From positions 3,162,001-3,226,000 of the forward strand of contig NZ_CP010776.1 of the NCBI RefSeq assembly GCF_001577755.1: DNA of 64,000 nt, read 5' to 3'. Under the pieces are notes generated by a model, which did no database searches, was not told the DNA's origin, and worked only from the letters and a program-made list of their open reading frames with translations. Each line of letters begins with the position of its first letter. The first letter of the stretch is position 1. The position numbers and the translations under genes are program-made. Source of the DNA: Rufibacter sp. DG15C. Its GTDB lineage: Bacteria > Bacteroidota > Bacteroidia > Cytophagales > Hymenobacteraceae. Of this stretch, positions 32,481-41,692 are shown one piece after another.

Positions 32481-34865
32481 TTACGCGCTGTGTTTCAGGC
32501 GTTGCACTTCTACCTGCAACTGTTGAATTACATTGTGTGTCAAATGAGCCAACTCCGCAATAAGGCTTTCAAGCTCATTAGTGTGCACACGATGCAAGGC
32601 AGAATGCTCAATTTGGCTGTTTAGTTCCTGTATTTCTTCTACTCCAATTAAAGCCAGTGAGGACTTCATCTTGTGCGCAAGGGCACGCACCTCTGTCCAG
32701 TCAGATTTACTGGCAGCCTCCTGCATTTCTTCAAGTTGGCCGGGTGTCTGGCTTATGAAAATTTCTATGATTTCCAGCATGAACTGCGTATTCCCATCCG
32801 CGAATTGCTCTAGGTAGGACAGGTTGATTCCCTGAGAATTTTCCATTTCATTTGATGGCAAACCGTCAGCAATGGATGCGGCTGGAGCGACTGGATTCGT
32901 TTGGGAGGCAAATGGGGAAGCAGCAGGAATGCTTGCTCTGTGACTCAAGAACGTGGCCATTTCATGCAGTAGAACCTGCGCCTTGAATGGTTTAGACACA
33001 AAAGAATTTGCGCCTGCCATGATGCATTTGGTAGCCTCGCCTTGGCTGGCGTGTGCGGTCAATGCAATAATAGGAATGCTGCTTTTTGACCCCATATCAT
33101 GCCTGATGTGGTGCATCGCTTCATAGCCATCCATTTCGGGCATCTGCATATCCATTAGGACTAAGTCAAAGTCATACTCGGCCAGTAGATCCATTGCCTC
33201 TTTGCCGTTGTTGGCAATCTGGTAGGTCATGCGGCCGTCTTCCAGTAATTTTTTGACCAGCAGTTGGTTAATGGGGTTGTCTTCTGCTAATAGGATGTGG
33301 GCGCCCTGTAATACTTCAAGAGAGACCTCAGCCTCCGGTGCATGCGTGCCTACGGATTCTGGAATGGCATCTGACTTAAAAAAAGGAATTACTACTCTAA
33401 AGGTGCTTCCGCGGCCTATCTGGCTTTCTACTGCAATCTTGCCACCTTGTACTTCTACCAATTCTTTGGCAATGGAAAGACCTAATCCCGTCCCTCCAAA
33501 CCGACGTGTGGTATCGCTGCTGCCCTGCGTGAATTTCTCAAAGATGCTGGCCAGCTTTTCTTCTTGAATGCCAATGCCGGTATCTGTGACGGTAAACTCC
33601 AGAAACACCCGTTCAGCTTCTTGGGCTACTACTTCAATGCTTAGTTTTATGCTACCGTTTTCTGTGAACTTTAGGGCATTGCCAATGAGGTTGTTCAAGA
33701 TCTGGCTCAACCTTACCGGGTCTCCCTGCACAAAATCTGGGATGTCACTGTCCAGTAAGAATTTAAGGGTGTTGTTACGTTCCTTGGCTTTAATCTCTAA
33801 GATGGCGAGCAGTTGCTTGATGAGCAGCCGCAAGTCAAAAGGAATGGACTCCAAGGTGATTTTACCGGCTTCAATTTTAGAGAAGTCAAGAAGGTCATTG
33901 ATGATGACCATGAGGTTATTGGCCGAGGTATTGATGGCTTGCAGGTAATCCCGTTGGTTGTCGTCCAATTTGGTGTTCCAGAGCACTTCGGTCAAGCCAA
34001 GAATACCGTTCATGGGCGTCCTTATCTCATGACTCATGTTGGCCAGAAACTGCTCTTTTACGCGCGCCACTCCCAAGGCCGCGTCTTTGGCGTTCTTGAG
34101 TTCCTGTTCAATGACAATGCGCTCTGTGATATCATAGCATACGCCAATGACGCCCGTCACCACATTATTATCCCGGATGGGAAGAAACAGACAGTCAAAC
34201 CAGACGGCCTGCATTTGAATGGTACACTTACAGGAATGCCCACTTAAGGCGCGGCGCATGCAGGCCATTACACTAGAAAACTCCTTGAATACTTCGAACG
34301 CAGAGGTGCCCACCAATTCATCCTGCTGCAGGCCAATCAAGGATAGCCCGTTTCCCCGGCACATGGTATAACTGCCGGCATTGTCAATGGCCCAAAGAAT
34401 GATAGGTGCCCCAGAAATAACGGTTTCTAATTGTTCCTGAGTATGACGAAGCTCCTGTTCCGTTCTAAGGCGCTCTTCTTCAATGCGGTGGAGCCTAATT
34501 GCGTTTCTGATGCTTTGCGAAATGCCCTCAGGGGTCAGAAGGGTCTTAGGAAGGTAGTCTGAGGCCCCGGTCTTCATGGCCTCTACGGCTATGCGCTCAT
34601 CTCCCTGGGACGTGACAATCTGTACCGGTGTGGTAATGCCCCGTTCCCTGATGATCTGTAACAACTCCAGCCCATTCATGTCTGGGAGCATGAAGTCAAT
34701 GAAAATAAAGTCAAACTGCTTTTGGGCCAAGGCTTGCAAGGCTTCCTCGCCCTTGGCAGCGTTGGTCACTACGGCGTCTACGTTGGCAGTGTGCAGAGAC
34801 CGCTTTATGATCATGCGGTCTACTTCATCGTCATCTACAACTAAAAGTCGGACTTGGGGCTCCAT
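32481..34865 (-). CDS. Hybrid histidine kinase: REC-PAS-HisKA-HATPase-REC-HPt
   Basis: A 794-residue soluble phosphorelay protein. Domains in order: receiver 1 (Asp57 in FIFIDFMLPDMNG), PAS (about residues 145-260, with CYDITERIVIEQ at its end), HisKA (phospho-His in LANMSHEIRTPMNG), HATPase (NNLIGNALKFT, TDTGIGI, GGTGLGLSI), receiver 2 (DLVLMDMQMPEMDGYEA) and C-terminal HPt (ALAHKMKSSLALIGVEE). A full relay can run within one molecule and then to the separate receivers encoded next to it. No membrane segment is present. Confidence 0.93.
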   Translation of the reverse strand: MEPQVRLLVVDDDEVDRMIIKRSLHTANVDAVVTNAAKGEEALQALAQKQFDFIFIDFMLPDMNGLELLQIIRERGITTPVQIVTSQGDERIAVEAMKTGASDYLPKTLLTPEGISQSIRNAIRLHRIEEERLRTEQELRHTQEQLETVISGAPIILWAIDNAGSYTMCRGNGLSLIGLQQDELVGTSAFEVFKEFSSVMACMRRALSGHSCKCTIQMQAVWFDCLFLPIRDNNVVTGVIGVCYDITERIVIEQELKNAKDAALGVARVKEQFLANMSHEIRTPMNGILGLTEVLWNTKLDDNQRDYLQAINTSANNLMVIINDLLDFSKIEAGKITLESIPFDLRLLIKQLLAILEIKAKERNNTLKFLLDSDIPDFVQGDPVRLSQILNNLIGNALKFTENGSIKLSIEVVAQEAERVFLEFTVTDTGIGIQEEKLASIFEKFTQGSSDTTRRFGGTGLGLSIAKELVEVQGGKIAVESQIGRGSTFRVVIPFFKSDAIPESVGTHAPEAEVSLEVLQGAHILLAEDNPINQLLVKKLLEDGRMTYQIANNGKEAMDLLAEYDFDLVLMDMQMPEMDGYEAMHHIRHDMGSKSSIPIIALTAHASQGEATKCIMAGANSFVSKPFKAQVLLHEMATFLSHRASIPAASPFASQTNPVAPAASIADGLPSNEMENSQGINLSYLEQFADGNTQFMLEIIEIFISQTPGQLEEMQEAASKSDWTEVRALAHKMKSSLALIGVEEIQELNSQIEHSALHRVHTNELESLIAELAHLTHNVIQQLQVEVQRLKHSA

Positions 34866-34879
34866 GCTGGTAAGGCAGA

Positions 34880-35308
34880 TTAATTGGGCAGTTCAATCAA
34901 TTCCCAGAAAGAATTGAGCGTAGCCACGGTCTCTGTGTAGGATCCGTACTGGATGGGTTTTACAATATAGCCAGCCACATTGAGGTCATAGGCATTGAGT
35001 ACGTCTTTCTCATCATGCGAGGAAGTCATGACAAACACGCTGCAAGACCTCAAGGCGTGGTTAGCCCTAATAGCCTGCAAAACTTCCAATCCGCCCATGC
35101 CTGGCAGGTTTAGGTCCAGCAGGATGATTTTGGGTGCAGGAGACAAGACTTCTTCTGAGGTGCCCAAAAGCATGTCCAAGGCCATGGTGCCGGTGCTGGC
35201 CACATATACCTTGTTCTCCATGCCCTGAGCCTTAAAAGCTCTGCGTATGTTTTCTACATCCAGTGGGTCATCTTCTACCAACAGGATGGGCGTGTTCTTG
35301 CTATTCAA
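34880..35308 (-). CDS. Single-domain response regulator (Rcp1-like)
   Basis: A 142-residue lone receiver with VEDDPLDVENIRRAF and Asp65 in IILLDLNLPGMGG, switch Thr in FVMTSSHDE and Lys in YIVKPIQ. The sequence resembles the Rcp1-type receivers that partner phytochrome-like kinases. The only in-frame start is TTG at 35308, since a stop codon lies nine codons upstream and no ATG intervenes. It is 14 bp upstream of the hybrid kinase gene. Confidence 0.88.
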   Translation of the reverse strand: MNSKNTPILLVEDDPLDVENIRRAFKAQGMENKVYVASTGTMALDMLLGTSEEVLSPAPKIILLDLNLPGMGGLEVLQAIRANHALRSCSVFVMTSSHDEKDVLNAYDLNVAGYIVKPIQYGSYTETVATLNSFWELIELPN

Positions 35309-35358
35309 TGGCGTGGCTTTAAAGGCAAAAGTTTACATTGATAATAAATGGCTGTTCC

Positions 35359-35772
35359 TTATGGACGCTCACAAAGCTTCCAGTACCGGTCCAAAGTAGC
35401 CACCGCCGAGATGAATTTCTCAAATGACAAAGGTTTTAAGATATAGCCGGCCACGTTTAGATTGTAAGCGTTTATCTTGTCACTGTCCTCATTAGAGGTG
35501 GTCATCACAAACACGCTTATTCTGTTGAGAACAGGGTCCTGCCGCAGTTCCTGCAAGAACTCAATGCCGTTCATCTTGGGCATGTTAATGTCTAGGATAA
35601 TGATGGGCGGCATGGGGATGGCATTAGAACGTAGCATCTCCAGAGCCTCAATGCCATTATGGGCTATATGCAAGGGGTTGTTGATGTTGTTTTTCTTGAA
35701 GGCGCGCTGCACGTTCATGATATCCACTTCATCATCCTCCACCAACAATATGTTTACCACTTTCTCTTCCAT
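35359..35772 (-). CDS. Single-domain response regulator (Rcp1-like)
   Basis: A 137-residue lone receiver closely similar to its downstream neighbour: NILLVEDDEVDIMNVQRAF, Asp61 in IIILDINMPKMNG, FVMTTSNED and YILKPLS. The pair looks like a local duplication that has diverged (both end with a WxLCE or FWELIE tail). It is followed by the other signalling genes on the same strand. Confidence 0.92.
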   Translation of the reverse strand: MEEKVVNILLVEDDEVDIMNVQRAFKKNNINNPLHIAHNGIEALEMLRSNAIPMPPIIILDINMPKMNGIEFLQELRQDPVLNRISVFVMTTSNEDSDKINAYNLNVAGYILKPLSFEKFISAVATLDRYWKLCERP

Positions 35773-35799
35773 GATATATAACCTAATAGGTAATTACTA

Positions 35800-36513
35800 T
35801 TATAAAATATGTTTAGGCCAGGTAAACTGAAACGTGGCACCTTGGTCCATGGTAGGCTGCACCTGAATGGTGCCCCCTACAAACTGCACTATCTTTTTCA
35901 CGATGGTAAGGCCCGCGCCTAGGTGTTCTTCCTCGTCTTTGGGTTGCACCGTGTAAAACAGCTTGAATACTTTTTCCTTGGCGTCTTCACTAATACCTAT
36001 GCCATTGTCCGTCACAGTAAAGGTATAAAACGACTCCTGCTCTGCAGCAGAGATGTGTACCTCTGGTTTTCCTGACTCATTAAAGGTGACGGCGTTTTCT
36101 AGAAGCTTAGCAAAAACGGTCTCTAGTTTCTTGGCATAAGTAGTAAACGTAGGCAACGGCTCTACCGTTAAGTGTAGGCCATGGCTTTTCTGAAAAAGAG
36201 CCGCTACTTCTAGTACCAACTCTTTTACATCTACCTCTCCTATGTCAAGTTCCTGACGGTTTACCCGCGAGAAGGACAACACGGCATTGATCATGCGCTC
36301 CATGCGTTCTGCCCGGTTTTGCAAAAGTTTGATGTTATGAGCGATGTCTGGGTCAATGTTTTCGCCTAGGTCTTCACTTATCCAGCCAGACAGGTTACAA
36401 ATGGCGCGCAAAGGAGCCTTCAAATCATGAGAGACAATGTAGGCAAACTCTTCATACTCTTGTTTTAAGAGGGCAAGCTGCTCTTGGCAGGTAGTGTCTG
36501 GGGCTTGGTTCAT
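35800..36513 (-). CDS. Histidine kinase (HisKA-HATPase, no sensor)
   Basis: A short 237-residue kinase with HisKA (His29 in AYIVSHDLKAPLRAI) directly at the N-terminus and HATPase (AKLLENAVTFN, VTDNGIGI, GAGLTIVKKIVQF). No sensor or membrane segment is present, so another protein likely provides input. Its start overlaps the stop of the CHASE3 kinase by 1 base (coupled). The phospho-acceptor motif is nearly identical to that of the upstream kinase, suggesting duplication. Confidence 0.92.
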   Translation of the reverse strand: MNQAPDTTCQEQLALLKQEYEEFAYIVSHDLKAPLRAICNLSGWISEDLGENIDPDIAHNIKLLQNRAERMERMINAVLSFSRVNRQELDIGEVDVKELVLEVAALFQKSHGLHLTVEPLPTFTTYAKKLETVFAKLLENAVTFNESGKPEVHISAAEQESFYTFTVTDNGIGISEDAKEKVFKLFYTVQPKDEEEHLGAGLTIVKKIVQFVGGTIQVQPTMDQGATFQFTWPKHIL

Positions 36514-38033
36514 TATACTTCTTGGTTAAGCTCTTCTTCCTCTTGGGAAGCATCTACCACTTTCTCTTTGGGCCAGGTGAATTTAAAGATGGAGCCATTT
36601 CCTTTCACTGATTCAATCCAGATTTCACCGTCCTTTTCCTCTACAATCTTTTTCACGATGGCCAGGCCCACGCCCGTGCTTTCTTTCACGTCGCGGGCTT
36701 CCATGGTCTGGAACATGCCAAACACCTTCTTGTGATACTCCTGCGGAATCCCCGGACCGTCATCTTCCACTTCAAACTGGTAAACGTCTGACAGTTCCAC
36801 GCAGCGTACTTGGATGAGGCCCTCGGTTTTGTGGTGGTACTTAAAGGCATTGCTTAAGAGATTCGCCAACACTTGATAAAATAAGGTTCGCTCTGTGAAC
36901 AAGGTAGGAAGCGGGGTAGTAGCCACAATCTTGAACCCGGGAGGAGGGGACAGGTTCTCTATGGTTTCCTTCAAAAGGTCCTGCACAGAAAAGTGTGTGC
37001 TGGGTAGTTCTTTTCTACCTACACGGCTGTAATCCAGAATGCCGTTGATGAGGTTCTCCATGCGGTGCACGCGGCCCCGCATCATAGACAGGTTCTGGAG
37101 AATGTCTGGATCTTTTTCTGTGAGGTCTTCAGATATCCACTCAGCTAGGTTATTAATGGCCCGTAAAGGCGCTTTCAGGTCATGAGACACCACGTAGGCA
37201 AACTGGTCCAGCTCCTTGTTTACTTTGGTTAAGTGGGCAAAACTGTCCTGCAACTTGGCCGCCATCTTGTTTAAAGACTTGGTCAGGCTGCTTATCTCAT
37301 CCTTTCGGTCATCCACCAAGGCCACGTTGTAGTTTCCATTGGCAATGCTGTTGGCCAGCGCCGTCATTTTCACAAACCGCCGGCTAATACTTTTGCCAAT
37401 CATGTAGGAGATTAACACGCCCGCCAGAATGGCAATCAACGTAAGCCCGATGGCAATGTAATTGGTTCTGGCAAAGGAACCATTCAATTCCTTTACCCTT
37501 AGTTGTTTGGCAATTTCCTCGTCCTCTTCAATTATGGTGAACTTGGCTCGTATGCCGTCCACAATCTTTTTACCCACTGCCCGCTGCGCCGTGGCATTGA
37601 ACAGTGAATCATAATAAGCTTTGGCAACGGGGCTTGTACTTGAAACAGCCCTCGCTTTTCTTAGAGGCTCAGTGAAGGTGGTAATCCAAACGTTAGCCTC
37701 ATCGCCAATGGTATGAACAATCTTGTTCTGGGTAGGAAGCGCTTCTGTTAAGGTATCTAGTGTGGCCAGTGACGTGAAGAAATCCTTCTGGCCTCTATAA
37801 TAAGGGTCTAAAAAAGCTTCTTCGCCGGTCAAAAGGTAGCCTCTAAAGCCTGTTTCCATATCAATCAACTGCTTTTGGGCGGTTTCAGACTGCTTAATGG
37901 TGTTGGAGGCGTACAACACTTCATTAATGTCTGCACGTACCTGTCTGGTTTGTTGCACATACCCCAGCGTCACTATGCAGAACATAAGCAAGATAAACCC
38001 GATGCCCAAGTGGATGGTGGTGATTAGTTTCAT
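36513..38033 (-). CDS. CHASE3-HAMP membrane histidine kinase
   Basis: The 506-residue kinase has an N-terminal helix (IHLGIGFILLMFCIVTLGYV), an extracytoplasmic CHASE3 domain (METGFRGYLLTGEEAFLDPY), a second helix (AIGLTLIAILAGVLISYMI), HAMP, HisKA (YVVSHDLKAPLRAINNLAEW) and HATPase (NLLSNAFKYHH, DDGPGIP, GVGLAIVKKIV). ATG at 38033 (MKLITTIHLG) is preferred; a TTG 48 bp upstream would add residues before the helix. Ligand unknown. It heads the six-gene signalling run. Confidence 0.9.
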   Translation of the reverse strand: MKLITTIHLGIGFILLMFCIVTLGYVQQTRQVRADINEVLYASNTIKQSETAQKQLIDMETGFRGYLLTGEEAFLDPYYRGQKDFFTSLATLDTLTEALPTQNKIVHTIGDEANVWITTFTEPLRKARAVSSTSPVAKAYYDSLFNATAQRAVGKKIVDGIRAKFTIIEEDEEIAKQLRVKELNGSFARTNYIAIGLTLIAILAGVLISYMIGKSISRRFVKMTALANSIANGNYNVALVDDRKDEISSLTKSLNKMAAKLQDSFAHLTKVNKELDQFAYVVSHDLKAPLRAINNLAEWISEDLTEKDPDILQNLSMMRGRVHRMENLINGILDYSRVGRKELPSTHFSVQDLLKETIENLSPPPGFKIVATTPLPTLFTERTLFYQVLANLLSNAFKYHHKTEGLIQVRCVELSDVYQFEVEDDGPGIPQEYHKKVFGMFQTMEARDVKESTGVGLAIVKKIVEEKDGEIWIESVKGNGSIFKFTWPKEKVVDASQEEEELNQEV

Positions 38034-38544
38034 GCGCGATTTGCCAAAACGCAGAAGGTGGAGTATGGTGGAATTTTTCAAATATATAAAATCAGCCTTG
38101 TGGATAGGACCGGTGCCAGCAGTCTTTCAGTAAACAAAGAAAAAACAAATAAATCAGACCTGGGTACCCATCAGCGAAGGCTTTTGAGAAACTCAACTTA
38201 GCCTTTATAAAAAAATAGTAGGTCGCAAGATAAACTGATTGATTTTCTTCAACCCTTGCACCGTGCAACATGCTTAAAACCTGAAAAGTATAACTTCAGC
38301 ATTGAAAGCTTTGTTGGCAGTTTCTCACTATAAGGGAAATATAAATTTCAAGGTTCTACAAGAAGATAAAAAAGATATTTCGATGAATGAGGCGTTTTGC
38401 ACGTTCAAACTTTAAAGTCCTTTATGCAATCTAGTCTTCATCTTATGACAATGGGTATGACATAGGATGGCATGAGATTCATTAGTGACCTAATACCTTC
38501 TAAAAAGGCTCTTATCCATGCCCTGATTTATTTGCTGGCTTGAT

Positions 38545-38582
38545 CGTTTTTAGGCTGTTTTCCAGAAATTAGGCCAAAAACG
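38545..38582. repeat. 38-bp palindromic repeat, copy 16
   Basis: Arms are CGTTTTTAGGCT and AGGCCAAAAACG around GTTTTCCAGAAATT. Confidence 0.9.
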
Positions 38583-38657
38583 ATTTCCGAAGGGAAAGGG
38601 CAGCCTCAGCAAGGAGCTATCCCTTCAAATAGTTTATTAGTGGGCCTTTAGATTGCG

Positions 38658-38665
38658 TACTTTTG
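38658..38665 (+). promoter_or_regulatory. -7 promoter box (TACTTTTG) of the methyltransferase gene
   Basis: TACTTTTG fits TAnnTTTG and lies 23 bp upstream of the ATG. Confidence 0.5.
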
Positions 38666-38687
38666 CAGAACATATTCACGAACCAAG

Positions 38688-39407
38688 ATGACTCCTCAAA
38701 ACTCCGCAGATCCGCTGGGCACGGCCATTTTAGATTTCTGGCAGGGAAATAAGACCGCCGAAGTTCAGGTTTTCTCAGACCAGGCTGACCCAGATGTCCT
38801 ACCGGTGTCCTATTTGTTCAGGTCAAAAGCTGAGATGCCTGAGCGGGAGCAGGAGGCCTTGACTATGTGCAAAGGCCGCATTTTGGACGTAGGGGCGGGA
38901 GCGGGGTCACATGCCTTGGCGCTACAGCAGAAAGGAGAGTCTGTCACGGCTCTTGAACTATCCGAGAAAGCCTGCGAGGTAATGCAAGCCAGAGGCATTC
39001 AGCATGTTCTCTGCGGCGATTTCTTCGGTTTAGCGCCAAAGCCCTTTGATACGTTATTGCTATTGATGAATGGCGTGGGCTTGGCAGGAACCTTGGACAA
39101 CCTGCCTCATTTTCTGGAAACATGTAAAAAATGGTTGGCCCCCAACGGACAAATTCTTCTGGAGTCATCTGATATCCTTTACCTCTATGAAGAGGAGGAT
39201 GGATCTGTGCTTGTTGATTTAAACGGCGATTATTACGGTGAACTCACCTATGTCATGCAGTACCAAGAAGAGCAGACCAAACCCTTCCCTTGGCTTTTTG
39301 TGGACTTCGGCTTGTTGCAACAGTATGCAGAAGAAGTTGGTTTGTCAGCTGAATTGGTGAGGAAGGAAGAGGACAACCATTATTTGGCCAGGCTAACCTT
39401 TCAATAG
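38688..39407 (+). CDS. Class I SAM-dependent methyltransferase
   Basis: A 239-residue protein with motif I RILDVGAGAGSHALALQQKG (about residues 64-83), VTALELSEKACEVMQARG and LLLMNGVGLAGTLDNLPHFL. The fold is clear but the substrate is not; small-molecule methylation is possible. It lies 2 bp from repeat copy 17. Confidence 0.87.
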   Translation: MTPQNSADPLGTAILDFWQGNKTAEVQVFSDQADPDVLPVSYLFRSKAEMPEREQEALTMCKGRILDVGAGAGSHALALQQKGESVTALELSEKACEVMQARGIQHVLCGDFFGLAPKPFDTLLLLMNGVGLAGTLDNLPHFLETCKKWLAPNGQILLESSDILYLYEEEDGSVLVDLNGDYYGELTYVMQYQEEQTKPFPWLFVDFGLLQQYAEEVGLSAELVRKEEDNHYLARLTFQ

Positions 39408-39408
39408 C

Positions 39409-39446
39409 CGTTTTTGGCCTGTTTTCAGAAAAACAAGCCAAAAACG
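39409..39446. repeat. 38-bp palindromic repeat, copy 17
   Basis: Arms are CGTTTTTGGCCT and AAGCCAAAAACG around GTTTTCAGAAAAAC. It starts 2 bp after the methyltransferase gene ends. Confidence 0.9.
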
Positions 39447-39507
39447 CTTACCTTTTTCAAGCTAATGGTATTACTTCTCTAAACGCACCTTTAGAGTTGA
39501 ATTTGCC

Positions 39508-41352
39508 ATGGCGCTGTCTGCTTCCTTTCCCATTCCGGCCGGATTTTTAGAAGTCCTGCCAGACCCTACGGTTTTGATGAACCTGGCAGGGGAGATGCTG
39601 TATGCCAATCAAGCTGCGCAGCATACATTTGGATGGGATAAGGCAACCATACATGAGCATTCCCTGAAAGCAATTCTTAGCCCCGAAGAAAGCCAAAAAC
39701 TGCAGGCAGCCATAACTGGTCAAACAGCCCAAGAAAAAGTAACGATTGCCATATCGCTTCCAGAGGGTTCTTACCCTCAAGTCTTGGACGTTCAAATAAT
39801 TGCGCACCCTGTAGAAAATCCTTTCTACTTTTTGTTGACGTTTCAGTCACAAAATGCCAACAGCCAGGTTAAAGCGCAAAAAAGGAATTCTGTCTTTCCT
39901 GCGCTTATGCAGTCAGAAGAAACCCAAAAGGCCTTACTACACCATTCAGCCTTTCTAAAGCATAGCATAGATGGTTTGTTTGCTTTTGATATGGAACTAC
40001 GGTATACGCTCTGGAATCCCTACATGGAAGGGTTGACCGGCAAGCCCAAGGAGCAGGTGGTTGGCCGGAAAGTCGCAGACGTTTTCCCGTATTTCGAGAA
40101 AACACAGGAGTACACTTATTTTAAAGAAGCCCTCACAGGCGAGTATTTCAAGGTGACCGGCCGCCAGGCCCACCATGACCGTGACAAATTCCATGACGGC
40201 TACCTTTTCCCTATTAAAGACAGCGCGCAGGAGATTATTGGGGCCATGTGCATTCTCCATGAGGTCACCCAGCAAATCAAAGCAGAACAAGAGGCGCAGG
40301 CCAAAGGACAGCTATTACAAGAGGCCCAGACCATGGCCCAGACTATTTTGAGTAACAGTCCCGTTGGTATTTTTACCTTTACCGGCCCAGAACTTGTCAT
40401 CACTTCCTGGAACCCTACCATTGAAAAATTGTCTGGCATTGCAGCCAAGGATATTATTGGCAAATCTGCCTTTGAGTTCTACCCAGATTACCGCTCGTCG
40501 CCCATTGTTGCCCAACTGTCCAGGGTATTTTTGGGGGAGACCCTCCAAATGCTTAATCATGTGAGCAAAGATGGCAAGCGCGTTCTTAACGTCTATTTTA
40601 AACCCCTGATCACCACAGATGGCACCGTAAAAGGAGGGGTGGGGCACATCCAGAACGTGACGGCGCAGTTTAACCTGGAGAAAAAGAATGCGATGGCTGC
40701 CCAAGAAAAGCAATTGGCCATCATGCGCGCGGTGCTGCAAACCCAGGAAGAGGAGAAAAAGCGTATGGCCGAGCTGCTCCATAACAACTTGGGCCAGACG
40801 CTTTATGGGACCGGTATGCAATTGAAGCAGTATTTGGCCACCCAGAAACTAAGCAAAAAACATCAGGAGTTTTTACAACGCATAGAAGCTTTGGTTTCAG
40901 AGGCCATCTCAGATACCAAGAAAATCTCCTTTGAGTTAATGCCCTCGCTGTTGGATGATTTTGGGTTGGCTGTTGCCTTAGAGGAGCTTGCTTCTAAAAT
41001 TGCTCCTGCCTCCCTGCAAGTACAGATTAAGATGGAACTAGGGGAGAAGCGGCCCATTGCCAGATTAGAAATTTGCCTGTACCGCATTGTGCAAGAGTTG
41101 ATGAACAACGCCATTAAGCACGCACAAGCCTCACACCTCTTTGTTCTCATAAAAAGAACGGGCAAATTGCTGGAGGTTTCCGTGAAGGACAACGGCGTAG
41201 GGTATGCGCATCCGCCTAAATCAAAAAATAGAGGGGCAGGATTGGTCAATATTCAGAACCGCGTAAATGCACAGGGCGGCACTTGGACTGTACAGTCAGA
41301 GCCTGGCAAAGGCACCTACAATCAAATTCTGTTACCAGTTAAAGGTAGATAG
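39508..41352 (+). CDS. PAS-domain histidine kinase of the NarX/HisKA_3 type
   Basis: The 614-residue soluble kinase has three PAS domains (about residues 10-120, 145-255, 275-390; for example FDMELRYTLWNPYMEG and ELVITSWNPTIEKLSG), then HisKA_3 (phospho-His in EKKRMAELLHNNLGQTL) and HATPase (QELMNNAIKHAQASHLF, VKDNGVGY, GAGLVNIQNRV). Kinases of this type pair with LuxR-type regulators, one of which is encoded 0.7 kb downstream. The signal is unknown, probably a small molecule or redox cue bound by PAS. Confidence 0.92.
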   Translation: MALSASFPIPAGFLEVLPDPTVLMNLAGEMLYANQAAQHTFGWDKATIHEHSLKAILSPEESQKLQAAITGQTAQEKVTIAISLPEGSYPQVLDVQIIAHPVENPFYFLLTFQSQNANSQVKAQKRNSVFPALMQSEETQKALLHHSAFLKHSIDGLFAFDMELRYTLWNPYMEGLTGKPKEQVVGRKVADVFPYFEKTQEYTYFKEALTGEYFKVTGRQAHHDRDKFHDGYLFPIKDSAQEIIGAMCILHEVTQQIKAEQEAQAKGQLLQEAQTMAQTILSNSPVGIFTFTGPELVITSWNPTIEKLSGIAAKDIIGKSAFEFYPDYRSSPIVAQLSRVFLGETLQMLNHVSKDGKRVLNVYFKPLITTDGTVKGGVGHIQNVTAQFNLEKKNAMAAQEKQLAIMRAVLQTQEEEKKRMAELLHNNLGQTLYGTGMQLKQYLATQKLSKKHQEFLQRIEALVSEAISDTKKISFELMPSLLDDFGLAVALEELASKIAPASLQVQIKMELGEKRPIARLEICLYRIVQELMNNAIKHAQASHLFVLIKRTGKLLEVSVKDNGVGYAHPPKSKNRGAGLVNIQNRVNAQGGTWTVQSEPGKGTYNQILLPVKGR

Positions 41353-41362
41353 GCCTTCCCTT

Positions 41363-41692
41363 TTAAGATAGGCTGGACGTACTACGCACTTGTAGGTTCA
41401 AGTAGCGGTCCATGCCTAGCATAACCAAGACTGCATTGATTTTAGGGCAAAGCTGGCGTAGGGTCAGAGAGATTCGGTGGTCTTCATAATAGGGCAGGTA
41501 AGCCATTAGCAAACCAATTCCTTTGCTGGATAGTGTAGTCAGCTGCCCACAGTCAAGGACCACTTGTTTTTTGCAGGAAAGACCACCTTTTTCCAATGCT
41601 TCTTCAAAGAGATGCGCCGTCTTAGCAGTAATGATGCCGGATAAAATAATAGTGTACACCTCCCTCTCATCCGTAAAAGCAATCTCAAGCAT
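41363..41692 (-). CDS. STAS-domain protein (anti-sigma-factor-antagonist-like)
   Basis: The 109-residue protein is a single STAS domain: YTIILSGIITAKTAHLFEEA and VVLDCGQLTTLSSKGIGLLM, where the SSKG serine sits at the phosphorylation-site position of SpoIIAA-type antagonists. It is convergent with the PAS kinase (10 bp apart). No anti-sigma kinase of RsbW type is adjacent. Partner-switching in signalling is inferred from fold only. Confidence 0.85.
   Translation of the reverse strand: MLEIAFTDEREVYTIILSGIITAKTAHLFEEALEKGGLSCKKQVVLDCGQLTTLSSKGIGLLMAYLPYYEDHRISLTLRQLCPKINAVLVMLGMDRYLNLQVRSTSSLS

Larger units (their letters stand above)
38034..38687. other. Long divergent intergenic region
   Basis: This 654-bp AT-rich gap between the CHASE3 kinase and a plus-strand methyltransferase shows no credible gene. 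It holds repeat copy 16 and one -7 box near its right end. The stretch 38150-38540 has no repeat or hairpin that I recognise and could carry regulatory sites for the kinase run. Confidence 0.6.

Noticed and set aside
36090-36119. A further 38-bp repeat in a histidine kinase gene (GCGTTTTCTAG...GCAAAAACG)
   Set aside because: The spacing and arm sequences do not fit the unit; similarity is limited to short T and A runs.
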